Of a stretch of DNA of 64,000 nucleotides, positions 9,569-21,700 are shown piece after piece. Made by a program: the position numbers and the translations under genes. The notes below the pieces were generated by a model, which saw nothing but the letters and a program-made list of their open reading frames with translations, was not told where the DNA came from and ran no database searches. How positions within the stretch are numbered: the stretch's first letter is position 1; every line of letters starts with the position of its first letter. Origin of the DNA: Rhizopus arrhizus (taxonomy: Eukaryota; Mucoromycota; Mucoromycetes; Mucorales; Rhizopodaceae); NCBI GenBank assembly GCA_024220505.1, contig JAKZZE010000001.1, forward strand, positions 1,488,001 through 1,552,000, read 5' to 3'.

Positions 9569-10338
9569 ATGGCCAATACTCATTTACTCGACGACTGTCT
9601 CTTTTGTAAGATTATTAGGTATGGAAAAAAAGAAACATGAAAGAAAATCAGACAGAGTGAACTGACTTATAAACCAGAGGCGAGATTCCTTCTTGCAAAA
9701 TTGCTGAAACTGACAAAAGGTACGCGTTAAAAATGTTAAAAAAAACCTCCAAAAAAGATAACCTTTTTTTTTTGAAAGTTACGCTTTTCTCGACATTAAC
9801 CCTTTAAGTGAAGGTCATGCTGTAAGTAGTTTCCTAATGAAAAACTTGCTCAATTTTATCAAACTTTTGCTTTATTTAGCTCGTAATTCCCAAATGTAAA
9901 AGAAGACAAAAGAATACCATTAGTGTGTACAGCCTTTGCTAACTATATCATGGTAGACCACGCCCAATTCTTTCACCAAGTCCCTGATGATGTGCTTGCA
10001 GATATGCTGCCATTAGCAAAGAAAGTTGCTATTGCTATTGGTTTGGAAGATGGTCAATACAATCTTTTACAGGTAAAAAGAAAAAAGAAAAATATTTTGC
10101 ATAACATTTTTAAAAAAAATGAAATAAAATAGAACAATGGACCTATGGCTCATCAAGTAAGTCTAAATTATATGAATTGAGCTTGGTACTAAAATAACCT
10201 CAGGTTGTTCCTCACGTTCATTTCCACATTATTCCCAAGCCAAATCCTGAGGAAGGCCTCAAGATTGGTTGGCCTCAAAAGCAAGTTACACCCGAGGATC
10301 TCAAAAAGACTTTGGGGCGCATCAAGGAAAAATTATAA
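9569..10338 (+). CDS. HIT-family nucleotide hydrolase (Hint1/Hnt1-like)
   Basis: Seven exons (9569-9618, 9678-9719, 9779-9821, 9880-9895, 9957-10072, 10133-10156, 10204-10338) join to 141 residues. The histidine triad HVHFHII lies at about residues 101-107, preceded by the AFLDINPLSEGHALVIPK core typical of Hint proteins. Members hydrolyse adenosine phosphoramidates such as AMP-lysine or AMP-NH2 in the cytosol and nucleus. CLFCK near the N-terminus is the usual zinc or structural start of the family. Length and motif order match the family. Exons of 16 and 24 nt are unusually small but are required to keep the frame. Confidence 0.9.
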
Positions 10339-10563
10339 TCAAATAAACAAATGTCATCTTTCCCACTTTTTTACAGGTGGAAGTATGCATTGTCACATAA
10401 ATTTTATTAAACTGACTCTTTGTCAAATCATCTCACACGCCTCTAATGGAATAATTGCTACTTTTAAATAATAAATCATTTAATGAATTTTATTGGCTAA
10501 AGTAATGAGAACCGTGAGAAAAAAAAGTAACTTTCTTTTAATAAACCAGGCCTTTTTGTTTGC

Positions 10564-10590
10564 ATCTTTTCTCTCTCTCTCTCTCTTTCT
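10564..10590 (+). repeat. CT-dinucleotide tract upstream of serine dehydratase
   Basis: A TCTCTC... tract ends about 25 bases before the start codon at 10615. A similar tract precedes the DnaJ start codon at 29190. Pyrimidine tracts of this kind are common near fungal transcription start sites. Confidence 0.45.
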
Positions 10591-10614
10591 CAAACAATAC
10601 ACGCACATATACAC

Positions 10615-12410
10615 ATGTTTAATATTCTTCAGAAAAGAGCCAATTCAACGCTATCTCAAAATATATTTATTTCATTAAAATCCCAACACAACAGGATGAT
10701 ACCCTTTCAATTTAAACGTCTGTCAAGTACAACTACAGCAGAAGTGGAAGAAAATAACATGAATCCTACTCCTAATGAATATTCCCACGCTGTTGTATCT
10801 ACCTTTGATCTTTTCTCTATTGGCGTAGGTCCATCCTCCTCTCATACAGTAGGACCTATGAGAGCAGCAAAAATCTTTATAAATGATTTAAAAGAGCATC
10901 ATGTTTTAGATAAAGTGGACTCATTAAGAATAGGCAAGTGTTTTCATTTTCTTTTAATTAGAAAAAAAAAATTCTTATTTTGCCTTTAATAGACCTATTT
11001 GGATCTCTTGCATTAACAGGTGAAGGGCATGGCACTCCAGAAGCTGTATTGATGGGTATTGAAGGCGAATCTCCTGATTCAGTCGAAACGAGCACTATTC
11101 AATCAAGGGTAAAAGATATAAAGACAAATCAATCAATTCATTTAGACGGCACTTTCAGAATTAAATTTAATTATGAAAAAAATATGATATTTAATTACTT
11201 CAAGACTTTGCCTCAGCATCCAAATGGCCTTCGCTTTTGTGCTTATGATAAAAACGTAAATATGATTGCAACAAATGAGTATTTTAGTATCGGCGGGGGA
11301 TTTGTGGTTAATCAGAAAACCCAAATGGATCACGGTGAAAATGTTTATTACAAAAGAACAACACAGAAAAATGATGTGATTGAAGGACGTAGCGAACAAG
11401 ATATTGTGGCTGTCTCTTTGCCATTTAGAGATGCACAAGAATTATTGAATGTATGCAAGCGTGAGAATATGACAATTGCTCAAGTCGTGTTTGAAAATGA
11501 ACTAAAATGGAGTAGTCCTGAAGCGATCCGAGAGAAACTCTTAAAGATCTGGAACACAATGGATGACAGTATCCGCAATGGCGTGATGGCCTCTCCCAAC
11601 GACCACCTGCCTGGTCCTCTTAAAGTAAAACGTCGGGCTCCAAGGTTGTACAACAAGCTTCTAACAGGCCTGTATGGTACGCCTGTCAATGCAGCTAGTG
11701 AATATACTCGTACTTCGATAGAAAGTTCACCTTCCGCACAGCTGACCAAAACTAATTACTGCCAATATCCACTTGCATTTTCCTTTTTACCTAAAAAGCC
11801 TCGAAAAAAAGTCGTTTTGCCTGCTCTGGATTATCTTTCAGTATATGCTATTGCCGTGAATGAAGAGAATGCTTGTGGTGGACGTGTCGTTACTGCTCCT
11901 ACCAATGGGGCAGCAGGCACAATTCCTGCTGTACTCAAATATTATCTTGAATTCATTTCTGAAAATCCAGAAAAGGATGTCATGGAGTTTTTGCTTACTA
12001 CTGCTGCTGTTGGTATGCTCTTCAAACGAGGTGCTAGTATTTCAGCTGCTGAAGTCGGTTGCCAGGGCGAAGTGGGCGTAGCGTGTTCCATGGCTGCCGC
12101 TGGATTTACAGCTGTCATGGGTGGAACAGTGGACCAAGTAGAGAATGCAGCAGAAATTGGTATGGAGCATAATCTTGGTTTAACATGTGATCCTATTGGT
12201 GGTCTTGTACAGGTTCCTTGCATTGAACGAAATGCATTGGCTGCTGTGAAAGCCATTGCTGCCGCTCAATTGGCGCTTAATGGTGAAGGAGATCATCGTG
12301 TTTCCCTTGATCAAGTAATTGAGACTATGCGTCAAACTGGACATGATATGATGTCTAAATATAAAGAAACAAGCCAAGGTGGATTAGCAGTGAATGTTCC
12401 ATTATGTTAG
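10615..12410 (+). CDS. Bacterial-type [4Fe-4S] L-serine dehydratase
   Basis: Exons 10615-10933 and 10993-12410 give 578 residues. The enzyme converts L-serine to pyruvate and ammonia with an oxygen-sensitive iron-sulfur cluster. The N-terminal beta domain contains [18 protein letters not shown] and [15 protein letters not shown]; the catalytic alpha domain carries [18 protein letters not shown] and VPCIER. The three cysteines are spaced 42 and 11 residues apart, as in characterised single-chain bacterial enzymes. The chain ends in Cys, also a feature of that family. About 45 basic and Ser/Thr-rich residues precede the domain and look like a mitochondrial presequence. The only intron has a GC donor (GCAAGT); splicing there restores the conserved RIDLFGSLA. 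Confidence 0.92.
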
Positions 12411-12928
12411 ACTACAATAAATAAAAATTCAATTTTATTCCATATAGACTATTGAGCAATCTCTTTCATCTACCTCTTCTTATAATTGATTAATAATAAA
12501 ATTGATAAGGCTTTTGATGATAATCCATCAATACTCCTTTGTAGCTATAATTTAAAGGTGTAATGTAGATTGAGCTTGAATATAAAATTTATGTGTGTTT
12601 CAAGCAGACTTTTATTAAAGGTTAACAAAACATATTATTTAAATGAGGGAATATATATCTTAATTTTTGTGAGATATGTATTTTTTTAAGTTTTTAATAA
12701 TTGTATAAGCAATTCACAACACGTAGTAAAAAGCGGGAATTAAGAAGTATTGAAAGGAAGGGAATTTATAGTTATCTGCAAAAATCTGCCTTTTAATTTT
12801 TTACCACGTCATTAGATTTTACCAAAAGGGCGAACCTTTTCAGAGGTACGCATCTGTGCAACATATATTTCCTAATCCATCGAACAAAAGAACTCCAAAA
12901 AAATAAAAAAAAGGGCACAACAAATCGA
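12411..12928. other. Intergenic, nothing recognised
   Basis: AT-rich spacer between the serine dehydratase stop and the hydrolase start. No open frame. Confidence 0.4.
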
Positions 12929-13840
12929 ATGATGCCTCAAAATATCAAAATAGAAAGAAGGAAAAGAAGAAGAATGGTGATTGTAACGCATAAAAATATG
13001 AAGCTAAATTATGAATTATCTGGTGAGCAAAATAATACACAGAATACAGTTATTTGGTTAATCCATGGAGCAGCTGGTCACCTGAACCACTTTGACCGCA
13101 TCACTTCTTATCTAATAAAGCAAAGGTTTCATGTTTTGACTTGCGATATTCGATATCATGGATCGTCACAGCCTATCAATGATGATCCAATTACTTTTCA
13201 ATTTAAGGATGTCCTAGATGATTTGGATTACATAATATCACTTGTCAAACAAACACATTATCCTGATCACAATATCTCAGTGTTCCTCGGAGGGTTATCT
13301 ATGGGTGGTATTATATCCTTGCTTTATGCTGTAAGACATGAAAACAAAGGTCAACTTAAGGACCAAGGTATTGAATTAAAAGGTATCATTCCTATTGGAT
13401 CCGCTATACCAAGTATACCGTTTCCTAGAACAGAATGGAAAGTATATCAAGACCTTACTCCAAACCTAGAGTTGACTGGGCTTATGAAAGCCAATATTGT
13501 TCAGTCCGCTGAGTTTGCTTCATCTCAAGAAGAAATCCAAAGATCTATGAAACAAATATCAAATGTTGCCTTTTACAAGTGCCTCGCCGCCATAGCAGAT
13601 ATTTTGCTGTCGAATAATCAAAAAAACCAGTCAATACCACCAACAATGCTACCGATGCTACTGATCATTCCAGGAAAAGATGCTTACACAAGGCAGGAGA
13701 TGGAAAGCCTTCATGAATTAAATACTCTGCATGGTGTAGCAAGCCAAGCAGTCATTATAGAAAATGCTTTGCATATGGTCATTTTGGATTACAGTAGTCA
13801 AGTTGCTACTTATATATCAGAATTTTGTAAATTACATTAA
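12929..13840 (+). CDS. Alpha/beta hydrolase
   Basis: An intronless frame of 303 residues. The fold's landmarks are in order: oxyanion region WLIHGAAGHL (about residue 44), nucleophile elbow GLSMGG with its serine near residue 132, an acid candidate in IIPGKDAYTR (near 250) and a histidine in ENALHMV (near 284). Spacing fits esterase/lipase-type serine hydrolases. There is no signal peptide, so it is probably cytosolic. The first 16 residues are very basic; the internal Met at about residue 16 (MVIVTHKNMK) could be the real start. The substrate cannot be inferred. It stands alone between two housekeeping genes. Confidence 0.8.
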   Translation: MMPQNIKIERRKRRRMVIVTHKNMKLNYELSGEQNNTQNTVIWLIHGAAGHLNHFDRITSYLIKQRFHVLTCDIRYHGSSQPINDDPITFQFKDVLDDLDYIISLVKQTHYPDHNISVFLGGLSMGGIISLLYAVRHENKGQLKDQGIELKGIIPIGSAIPSIPFPRTEWKVYQDLTPNLELTGLMKANIVQSAEFASSQEEIQRSMKQISNVAFYKCLAAIADILLSNNQKNQSIPPTMLPMLLIIPGKDAYTRQEMESLHELNTLHGVASQAVIIENALHMVILDYSSQVATYISEFCKLH

Positions 13841-14135
13841 AGCTTTCTATTATATGTTCAGTCAATAACAGCAAACAATTGATGCATTGCTATCCATATA
13901 TATATTTATTTTTGGTCTATCTAATCTGTCCACTGTGCTCTCAACCTCCGAAGATTACTATAAAAGAGCTCGATTACATAAGAACTATCAAAAGCACCTT
14001 ACATCTTTATGCTCTTTAAAAGTCCATTATGTACTGCCGGAGTTACAGTGACGGCTGTTTTATTTTTTTTCTTTGCAAGAAAATTTACGCGTGAAGAAAA
14101 AAATACCTTCATTTTTTGTTCAAAAACTTGTATAA

Positions 14136-15867
14136 ATGAGCCTGTTTGGAGCGTCAACAAATCAGCCCAATGTGACGTTTGGTACAACAGGTAAATATAA
14201 TTAAGATGCACGAAATGTAGAACATTAAGCAATAATCATATATAGCAAATACACAATCTTCAGCTGGTACCTTATTTGGGGCTAATACAAACAGCACTTC
14301 CTTTGGCTCTAATACGAATTCTTCAGCTGGTACTTTATTTGGTGCAAGTAATACCAGCATCAATAATTCTAGTGCAGGTACTTTGTTTGGGACAGCGGCA
14401 TCAAATCCTTCTTCTACTGGTATAGCAAAAGATATATAATCCGTTGCAAAAGGTAATTAACTGTTTTTTAAAAAGGTTTTGGAGGATTTGGTCAAAAATC
14501 AGCAGCAACTAACACATTTGGAGCAACTTCATCCGCACCAGCTTCAGGATTCGGACAAACAGCACCAGCGACTTCCACTAGCGGTTTCGGTTTTGGAACA
14601 AATCAGCTTACTACCAGCAGCAACACAGGTGGTTTTGGGACAGGAGCTACCGGCAACACTGGATTCGGTGGGTTTGGTTCATTCAACACAGCTACTAGCG
14701 CATCTGGTAACCAGACAGCGAAGCCTGCATTTGGAGGGTTTGGATCACTTACCAACACACAACAAACCGGATTTGGAACACAAAATCAGCAAACAGGCTT
14801 TGGTTTACAAAACCAACAACAGGGTAAACCTCAAGTGCAAGAGAAAGTTTGGCAAGAACTTGCTCTCATCAGAGCTCATTTTGATCCTACTTCACCTCTT
14901 TGTCATTTTAGAGTAAGTTGCCACAAAAGGAGTGTGTACGCAAAATTTAATAATACTTTTTTTTTCATTTAGCATTATTTTTATAATATGGTACCACGTA
15001 ATGAAGTGCATTTGTATGTTCGCCCACCTAACCAAGATGAACATTTGTGGAATGAAGCAGTACGTAAAAATCCAGATCCATCATGGTAGGTTTAGAGCCT
15101 TTTTTATTTTCATCACTCATTAATCTGTATATGTCATAAGCCTAGTACCAGTTTTAGCCGTTGGATTTGACGATATATTAAAACGTATGGAAGTTCAGTC
15201 TAAACAAAGTGATTTATATCAACAAAAATTAAAGGTAAAAAAAAAACTAGCGAGAATAGCGAATGCAAAGGAGAGTCATTAATCTATTTCTGTAGGAAAC
15301 TGAAGATAGATTAGCATCAGTTCAGCGTGAATATATGCTTGGAACTTTGGTGAAATTGGAAGAACATAAACGCCGTCATATTGATATAACTCAGCGCTTG
15401 TTACGAGTAAGTATATTGAATAAATATCGGCTGTGTTTTTTCTCACATTTCTTTGTAAAAGCTCCTTCGATACAGTCAAATACTTCGTTATAAGAATTTC
15501 CCATTAAATGCAGAGGAAGAAAAGACAGTTGAACAATTACAGAAGATGGCTAGAGCGAAAAATTGCCCCGAAGAGCTTTATACAAAGATGGTCGGCTTAT
15601 GGAATCAAATTCAAGCTGCAAAAGCAAGAATGTCCGAAACAAACGGTAAAACTGAGATTTGGCGATCAGTAAGCGAAGAGGATACCAACAGAATCGCAAA
15701 GGTTTGTTAAACATTTATACGCGTATTTGCCTTTTTTTTTTGTTTTACTTAATTATTTTTATCAGGTTCTTGAAGATAAGCAACAAGGTATTTTACACAT
15801 TGCTAGTACATTGAAGTCGGATACAAAAGAACTTGAAGAAATCGTAGAAGCAATAAAAAAGCGCTAG
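14136..15867 (+). CDS. FG-nucleoporin of the Nup54/Nup57 type
   Basis: Eight exons (14136-14190, 14246-14419, 14476-14912, 14973-15085, 15141-15234, 15296-15406, 15462-15701, 15766-15867) join to 441 residues. The first ~200 residues are FG repeats (TLFGA, GGFG, GFGT, rich in Ser/Thr/Asn), which form the permeability barrier of the nuclear pore. The C-terminal half is alpha-helical, with HYFYNMVPRNEV, CLVPVLAVGFDDILKRM and LEEHKRRHIDITQRLLR. This is the conserved Nup54 domain that binds Nup62/Nsp1 and Nup58 in the central channel complex. Domain order and length fit the family. Confidence in the short first exon is somewhat lower than for the rest. Confidence 0.88.
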
Positions 15868-16716
15868 TTGATGAATGTTGCATATATAATAAAATGAAAT
15901 TATATTAAAAAAATTATTTTTAAATGTGCATTTGATGATATCCATTATTAAGATTTATTGATATGTATTTTAATTATATCTTTGCTTTAAAGTTTGTTAA
16001 AGTGTAAAAGTCTAGGCAATTGCAATTTTTTTCTTTTTTCTAAGTTGTAAACAAAATAAACATTGTACAAATAAAAACAATAAATAAAAAGGCAAACAAA
16101 AGAGTAACTATAGAATAGGGCATTGCTTTAATAAATATACAACACACTGTGTATTCTACTGATTTAAGACAAACAAGGGGCTGAAATAATATGAAAAATC
16201 TCTCTTAATCAAAATTATACCAACCTAATGTTCTTTTTTGCCTCAATTATTTCCATTCAAAACCTTCTTTTTGACTTTTAGTTAAAAATACAGCTAGCCT
16301 TTAAATGAACCCTTTTTATCAATAAATGATTTTAAGTGTAGAAAACAACAAAAAAAGGAACGGATTTGTCTCCCAAGTTGCACAAAGCGTCAATCAAATG
16401 TAACGTTAATTAAAAAAAGACGTAAATCAATGAAAATAGACATAGAAAAAGACAAGATTAAAATTTTAAGATTATCGTTTCATTGTTTAAAAAATAAAGA
16501 AAAATAAAAACATAAGCTTCTACTAGAAAACAAAAAAAAGAAAAAAAAAAAAAAAAAAAAAAAAAGAAAAAGAAAGGGGGTAATCTAATTAAGGAGATGA
16601 TTTTCACCTTGTCTTACCTGAGTAGCATTTTTTAAACTGTGTAACTACAGAATTATTTAATACTTTTGTTTTCTATTTCTTTTCTTCTTTTTTATATTTT
16701 TTTTTACTGTCTAATT
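15868..16716. other. Intergenic with A-rich simple tract
   Basis: The spacer between nucleoporin and chitin deacetylase has no open frame. An A-rich run of about 40 bases lies around 16530-16575. The final 70 bases before the next start are pyrimidine-rich. Confidence 0.4.
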
Positions 16717-18604
16717 ATGAAATCATTAGCATTTACTTCGACTATTTGCTTAGCGTGGATCAGCTTGGTTATTGCACAAGAAGGGGCCACTGTTCCTACT
16801 GCCAATTCTGGTTCATCCAGTACATATGCTTGTAATCCCAGTTCTTGTAAGATCGAAAATAATTGTTTATGTGCATCTCAATCTCCACCTGGAGGGCTTT
16901 CTCCCAAAGATACACCTCAAGTAAAACATATAAGTATTTACTTTTAATTTTATATATTAACATAATGTATAGTTTGTGACTGTAACCTTTGATGATTCCA
17001 TACAAACTGGCTTATTTCAAACTGCTTTATCCATGGTGAATGTTACGTAAGATCAAGATAAAAAAAAGGGGAGTGGGGAGATTATTTTAAGATAGTAGCT
17101 AATTCGTTTTATTACAAAGCAATCCTAACGGTTGTCCCGGCCATGGTACCTGGTAAAGTGGCAAAAAAGAAGTTACTATTTTTGGTGCTGCATTACTAAA
17201 TTTACATGTTTATTTTTATAATAGGTTTGTTTCAATGCAATACACTGACTTTTCATTGGTACAACAATGGTATGCGGCTGGTAATGAGATTGCAGAGTAA
17301 GTTTACTTGTTTCTTTTATTAGTGATTTAAGGATTAACTTTGGATTATAGTCATACCTTTACTCATGTAGGAACACCTTCAGCTCAAGAAATATCAGCTT
17401 GTAAATCAATGCTTAATGCTTACGGTGGTATTCCAAACTCAAAGATACAAGGATTTCGTGCTCCATTCTTGAATTACACCAAGGACACTTTAAACATTTT
17501 AAGCCAACAAGGCTTCTTGTATGATTCAAGTTCTAGTGCAGTTACCGATGATGCTTATTGGCCCTATACGCTTGACAACGGTATGGCTAACGATTGCTGG
17601 ACAGGCATCTGTAACACTGGTCAAATCAAGTTACCAGGTCTATGGGAAATACCAATGTACTCTGTTTTGGATAATGGCAGTATCCCTCAATTGATGGATG
17701 TTTACTTGGCTGGTACTCCTTCTGATGTTACAGCATGTAAATACTGTACTGTTATCACAAACATACACACGCATTAATATTTTATTTTTAAGGGAGCAAT
17801 GCAGCTTTTGACAAACACTATAACGGAAATCGTCAACCATTTGGTATTTACGTTCACCCAAGTAAAGCATATACAAATATAAATTGTTTATTTTTTTTTT
17901 TCTAACTTTCGTTTATTTTTGTTTAGCTCATTTAACATCTTATCCTAGTCTTCCTGATCCTAAAGACCAATTTAATGGTGTCATTAGCTTCATTCAATCT
18001 GTTGCTTCTAAGCCTGATGTTTGGTTTGTAACAAACCAACAATTACTACAGTGGATGAAAAATCCCGTCAAAGCTTCAGAGCTTGGAAAGCAAGATTATA
18101 TGCAATGTAAACAGCCTATTCTCTCCAAAGAAATATGTAACGGCCTTGATGACGATCATAATGGCGTTGTTGATGACAATTTAGTTAACAGCTGTAACTT
18201 TGGTGCAAGCAGCACAAAGACATGCTTCAACTGCCCTGCAACTGCTCCCAGTTTAGATAATCCCACACCAGCTTCTAATGCTCAAAATGGAACATCAGGA
18301 TATCGTTATGCCATTCCTGATAATTGCGAGTAAGAAAGAAAGTATTGATGTACGTGCTCATTTTTGACTGTTTTTTATTGTCTCTAGTACTACTTGGTGG
18401 GATCCTATTGGAAATACTTGTCTCTGCACATCTTCTGATTGCCAAGTCAAAAGCGTTGCTGTACCTAAAGCAAATAGTACATCTTCAGGAAATAATCCCA
18501 GCAGTTCTTCATCCAGTTCAAGTGACTCATCAGCTTTATTTACTTCATTTATCTCTACAATTTTGTTAGCTGGATTACTTGCTACAATTAATCAACTGCT
18601 TTAA
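16717..18604 (+). CDS. Chitin deacetylase (NodB-type polysaccharide deacetylase), GPI-type
   Basis: Eight exons (16717-16920, 16973-17046, 17120-17152, 17225-17296, 17351-17736, 17793-17861, 17927-18329, 18388-18604) join to 485 residues. The enzyme deacetylates cell-wall chitin to chitosan, the main wall polymer of Mucoromycota. There is a clear signal peptide (to about VIAQ). The NodB motifs run in order: TFDDS, HTFTH (metal-binding His pair) and RAPFLN. CNGLDDDHNGVVDD near residue 360 resembles the MopE-type putative metal-binding motif. The C-terminus has a Ser-rich stretch followed by a hydrophobic end, predicting GPI anchoring. The gene is convergent with the Arf-GEF gene, 173 bp away. 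Confidence 0.92.
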
Positions 18605-18777
18605 AACAGCTTTCTTTTTTATAAAATTTCTGTAATAAATATTATGTCATGCTTTATTTTTTTTTTTTTACAAATAACCCAATGTTTTCTCTTTGACTTC
18701 TATTATCAAGTTCAAAAACTCTTTATTTCTACAGACAACAACAATTAGGATAATACGGGTATTTTTTTCTAAACAAC

Positions 18778-21700
18778 TTACTCTATGTATTCTGAATTAG
18801 CAGAGGATAAGCTAAATACACCAGACATTGTTTGCTGTGCCGCTGCCTGAGCGACGCTAGGTGGAAAATCACGTATAAGGCGAAGACATTCAAGGATTTC
18901 TTCGATCATCACTTTTCTAGCTGCAGCACATATACATAATCTCAGTAGACCAACCACTGTACGTTCAACAACTAGGCTACTCTGTTTTTCACCAAATTTA
19001 AGTATACCAAATATATAGTCAGTAGCATTAGACCTAAAGAAAAAAATCAGTAAAAGATTAGGTTTATATCTATAATGTACCATAGCGATTCAATTCTGCT
19101 GGCGTTACGTATGGTGATCGTTACCATGAATTCTAAAAATAAGACTGCAGCAGGATCATATTCTATTGTCTCCTTTGATTTTTCCATTATTTCTTTATCA
19201 TATCCAACAGTACGAATGGCAGTCAATAAGCTCTTTTGTGTTTCCAAACTGAGGGATGTGATATCTATAAATAATTCTTGCAATTTGCAAGCAGATACGC
19301 AATCCACTGCACACATTGTCATTTCAACTTCTTCTTCTGTAGGATCTCTGCTGTAGGCCTCATCATTTGAATAAGGAGATAAAAGATAAGACGACAAGGT
19401 TGACAAGAGTGAACCATCACGACGATTCTGTTGTTTAGAAGGTTTCGGCATCTTTGGCTTGAGCGGAATATCTGTTGTTCCAGACACAAAATCTTCCACT
19501 ATCAGCATAGAATTGGGCAAAAGAGAATTAAGAAACAGATTACGAATAATCTGAAGCACTTTGGTCCAGCCCTTTCGAAGGGGGTCACCGTGTCTGGTCA
19601 CTACTGCAAACAGGACAACTGCAGCGAGTTGCCCCTTGTAATTGCGGCCAAACCGCACTGCAAGCTTGCTTACCACATATTTTTGCCCAGCTACATCAAC
19701 AATGGGATCTGGCACAGGTGAAGTCGGGTTGTCGAGTAATCCAGTGGTCGTAGCCAGATTAACAACAATGCTATCGAATGCTTCACATAATCCAAAATGA
19801 GCCGCAAGGGTTGCGCAGTGACGGAATCCAGTGATGGCTCGCTCAAGTGTGTCATCATCTTGGGCAGTGTTGAAAGCACATGAAACAGCAGCCACCAGAG
19901 GCCTCCAGACGAGTTTGAACATGGCATGGTCATAATCTGATGTGCGACAACGCTCAAATAGACCGGTGATGGAAGATCGGTGCTGTAATTGCTTCCAAGC
20001 ATAGTTGAACCCCAATAGGCCTTCATGTTCTTCTGGCATCAGTATCTCGTCTTGCTGGATGGCTTGATATATGGCGGTCAAGTAGTCTTGAGGAAAATTT
20101 CCATTGTTATTCACACCACTCAAGTTTCGAATATATTGATCGACAGACATACGCGATTGATGTCTCACTTGTGGATTATGTTGGTCGGTATTGAGCATGA
20201 TGATCGAATAGGCTAACACCTGGGCGGCCTCAATATTGTCAATCTCAGGTGCTCCAGTCTCAAAAAATGTTTCTGCAAATGTATCCGTCACACGCAAAAT
20301 CTGCTGCGCTTCTCCTGGCAAACGAAATGTTTCGAGCACCATACGTAGTGCTTCATCCATACGTTTCTGTAAATTGACAAAAATAAGGCTAAATTGTAAC
20401 AAAAAAGTAGTTTAAACCTTACATTTTTAAAATCAAATTGACGCATATACACTTGTAAAAGTTCAAGATTCTCAGGTCTGCCAATATATTCTCCCAACAC
20501 TTTTTTATCCAATTGTTGTGTTGACTGCAGGAAATTAGAAAGGCTTTTGTTGATGTTATCGTTTTCGTCTGCTGTGATTATTCCGTTTTCAAGCAAGAAC
20601 TCAATGCCCTTTTTCGGTGATTCATTAAATCGACCTGCACCTTCCAAAATAAGCCGTTTTCGTCTTTTGCGTTCCAGTAGTTCTTCAACTTTAATTAACT
20701 CCTATATCAATCATGTACGCGTTAACTTTCTTTATATGTGATAGTGTTTTTTCTTTTCTCTTTACATGGTTATCATTTGGTATGCCCTATAATTCTGTTA
20801 ATATTCTGATTGTTAAGCATAGAAAGTAAAACACACCTTGTTAAGCGTTCGTTCAGTCATTTGTGCAACAAACATGCATATTGTGTCCAAGCAAAGTGAG
20901 TGATGATTAGTTGTTGAATAACTAAGTGGGTCTGGGAAAGAATTCTACATAAATCTGTTAGTTTACACTGGTTTACATAAAAAACACATCCAGCACATCT
21001 ACCTTGCATAAAAATTGAATTAATTCTTCAAAGAGATCACCACATGTAACGTCACAGTCATAATTGTACCACAAATCAATCATGAATGTCTCTCGACGTA
21101 CAAACTGCAGTAGATTTTCCAACAACAACTCACGTACTTCTGGACTCAATGCTGTACGATCTGTGTAGTTAGAATTCTTTCCACTTTTATCTGTCGACTT
21201 GCCCAAGAACATGTTAGGTGATGAACTTCTTGTATCGCTGATGGGATCAGTAATGTTAGGCGTTGGCGATAGAAAGCTAATATGCCCCTCTTCATCTACG
21301 TCTACAAGCACACTGCGACTACCTGCACCCGTAGGCGGAGAGAGTTTTTGAACCAAAAAGAATAAAAATAATTCTTGCTGAAGTTTCAGATGAGATCCAA
21401 GTGTATCGAATGCGGTAGCAATGACTCTAAGGGATAAAGAGAGTAAAGGGACAAAGTCTGCCTTGGCTAATTGGAAGACGTATTTGCAGAAATCGTCTGT
21501 TACTAGTGATCTCAGGATTTCAAAACGTCCAATACTTCTTCCTCCTACTTCAAAGGCAATATTCAAAAGGCCCAATGCCATCATTCGCATGGAATCTGTA
21601 TGTTTGTGTTCGTGAGGATTTAGAAGTGAGATGAGAACTCGAAGAACTTCTTGGATTGTGGGTATTCCATATGGTTTTGGATTAACACTCTGTTCACTGG

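Noticed and set aside
11942..12256. Minus-strand frames inside the serine dehydratase
   Set aside because: They lie antisense to strongly conserved catalytic sequence and have no family content.
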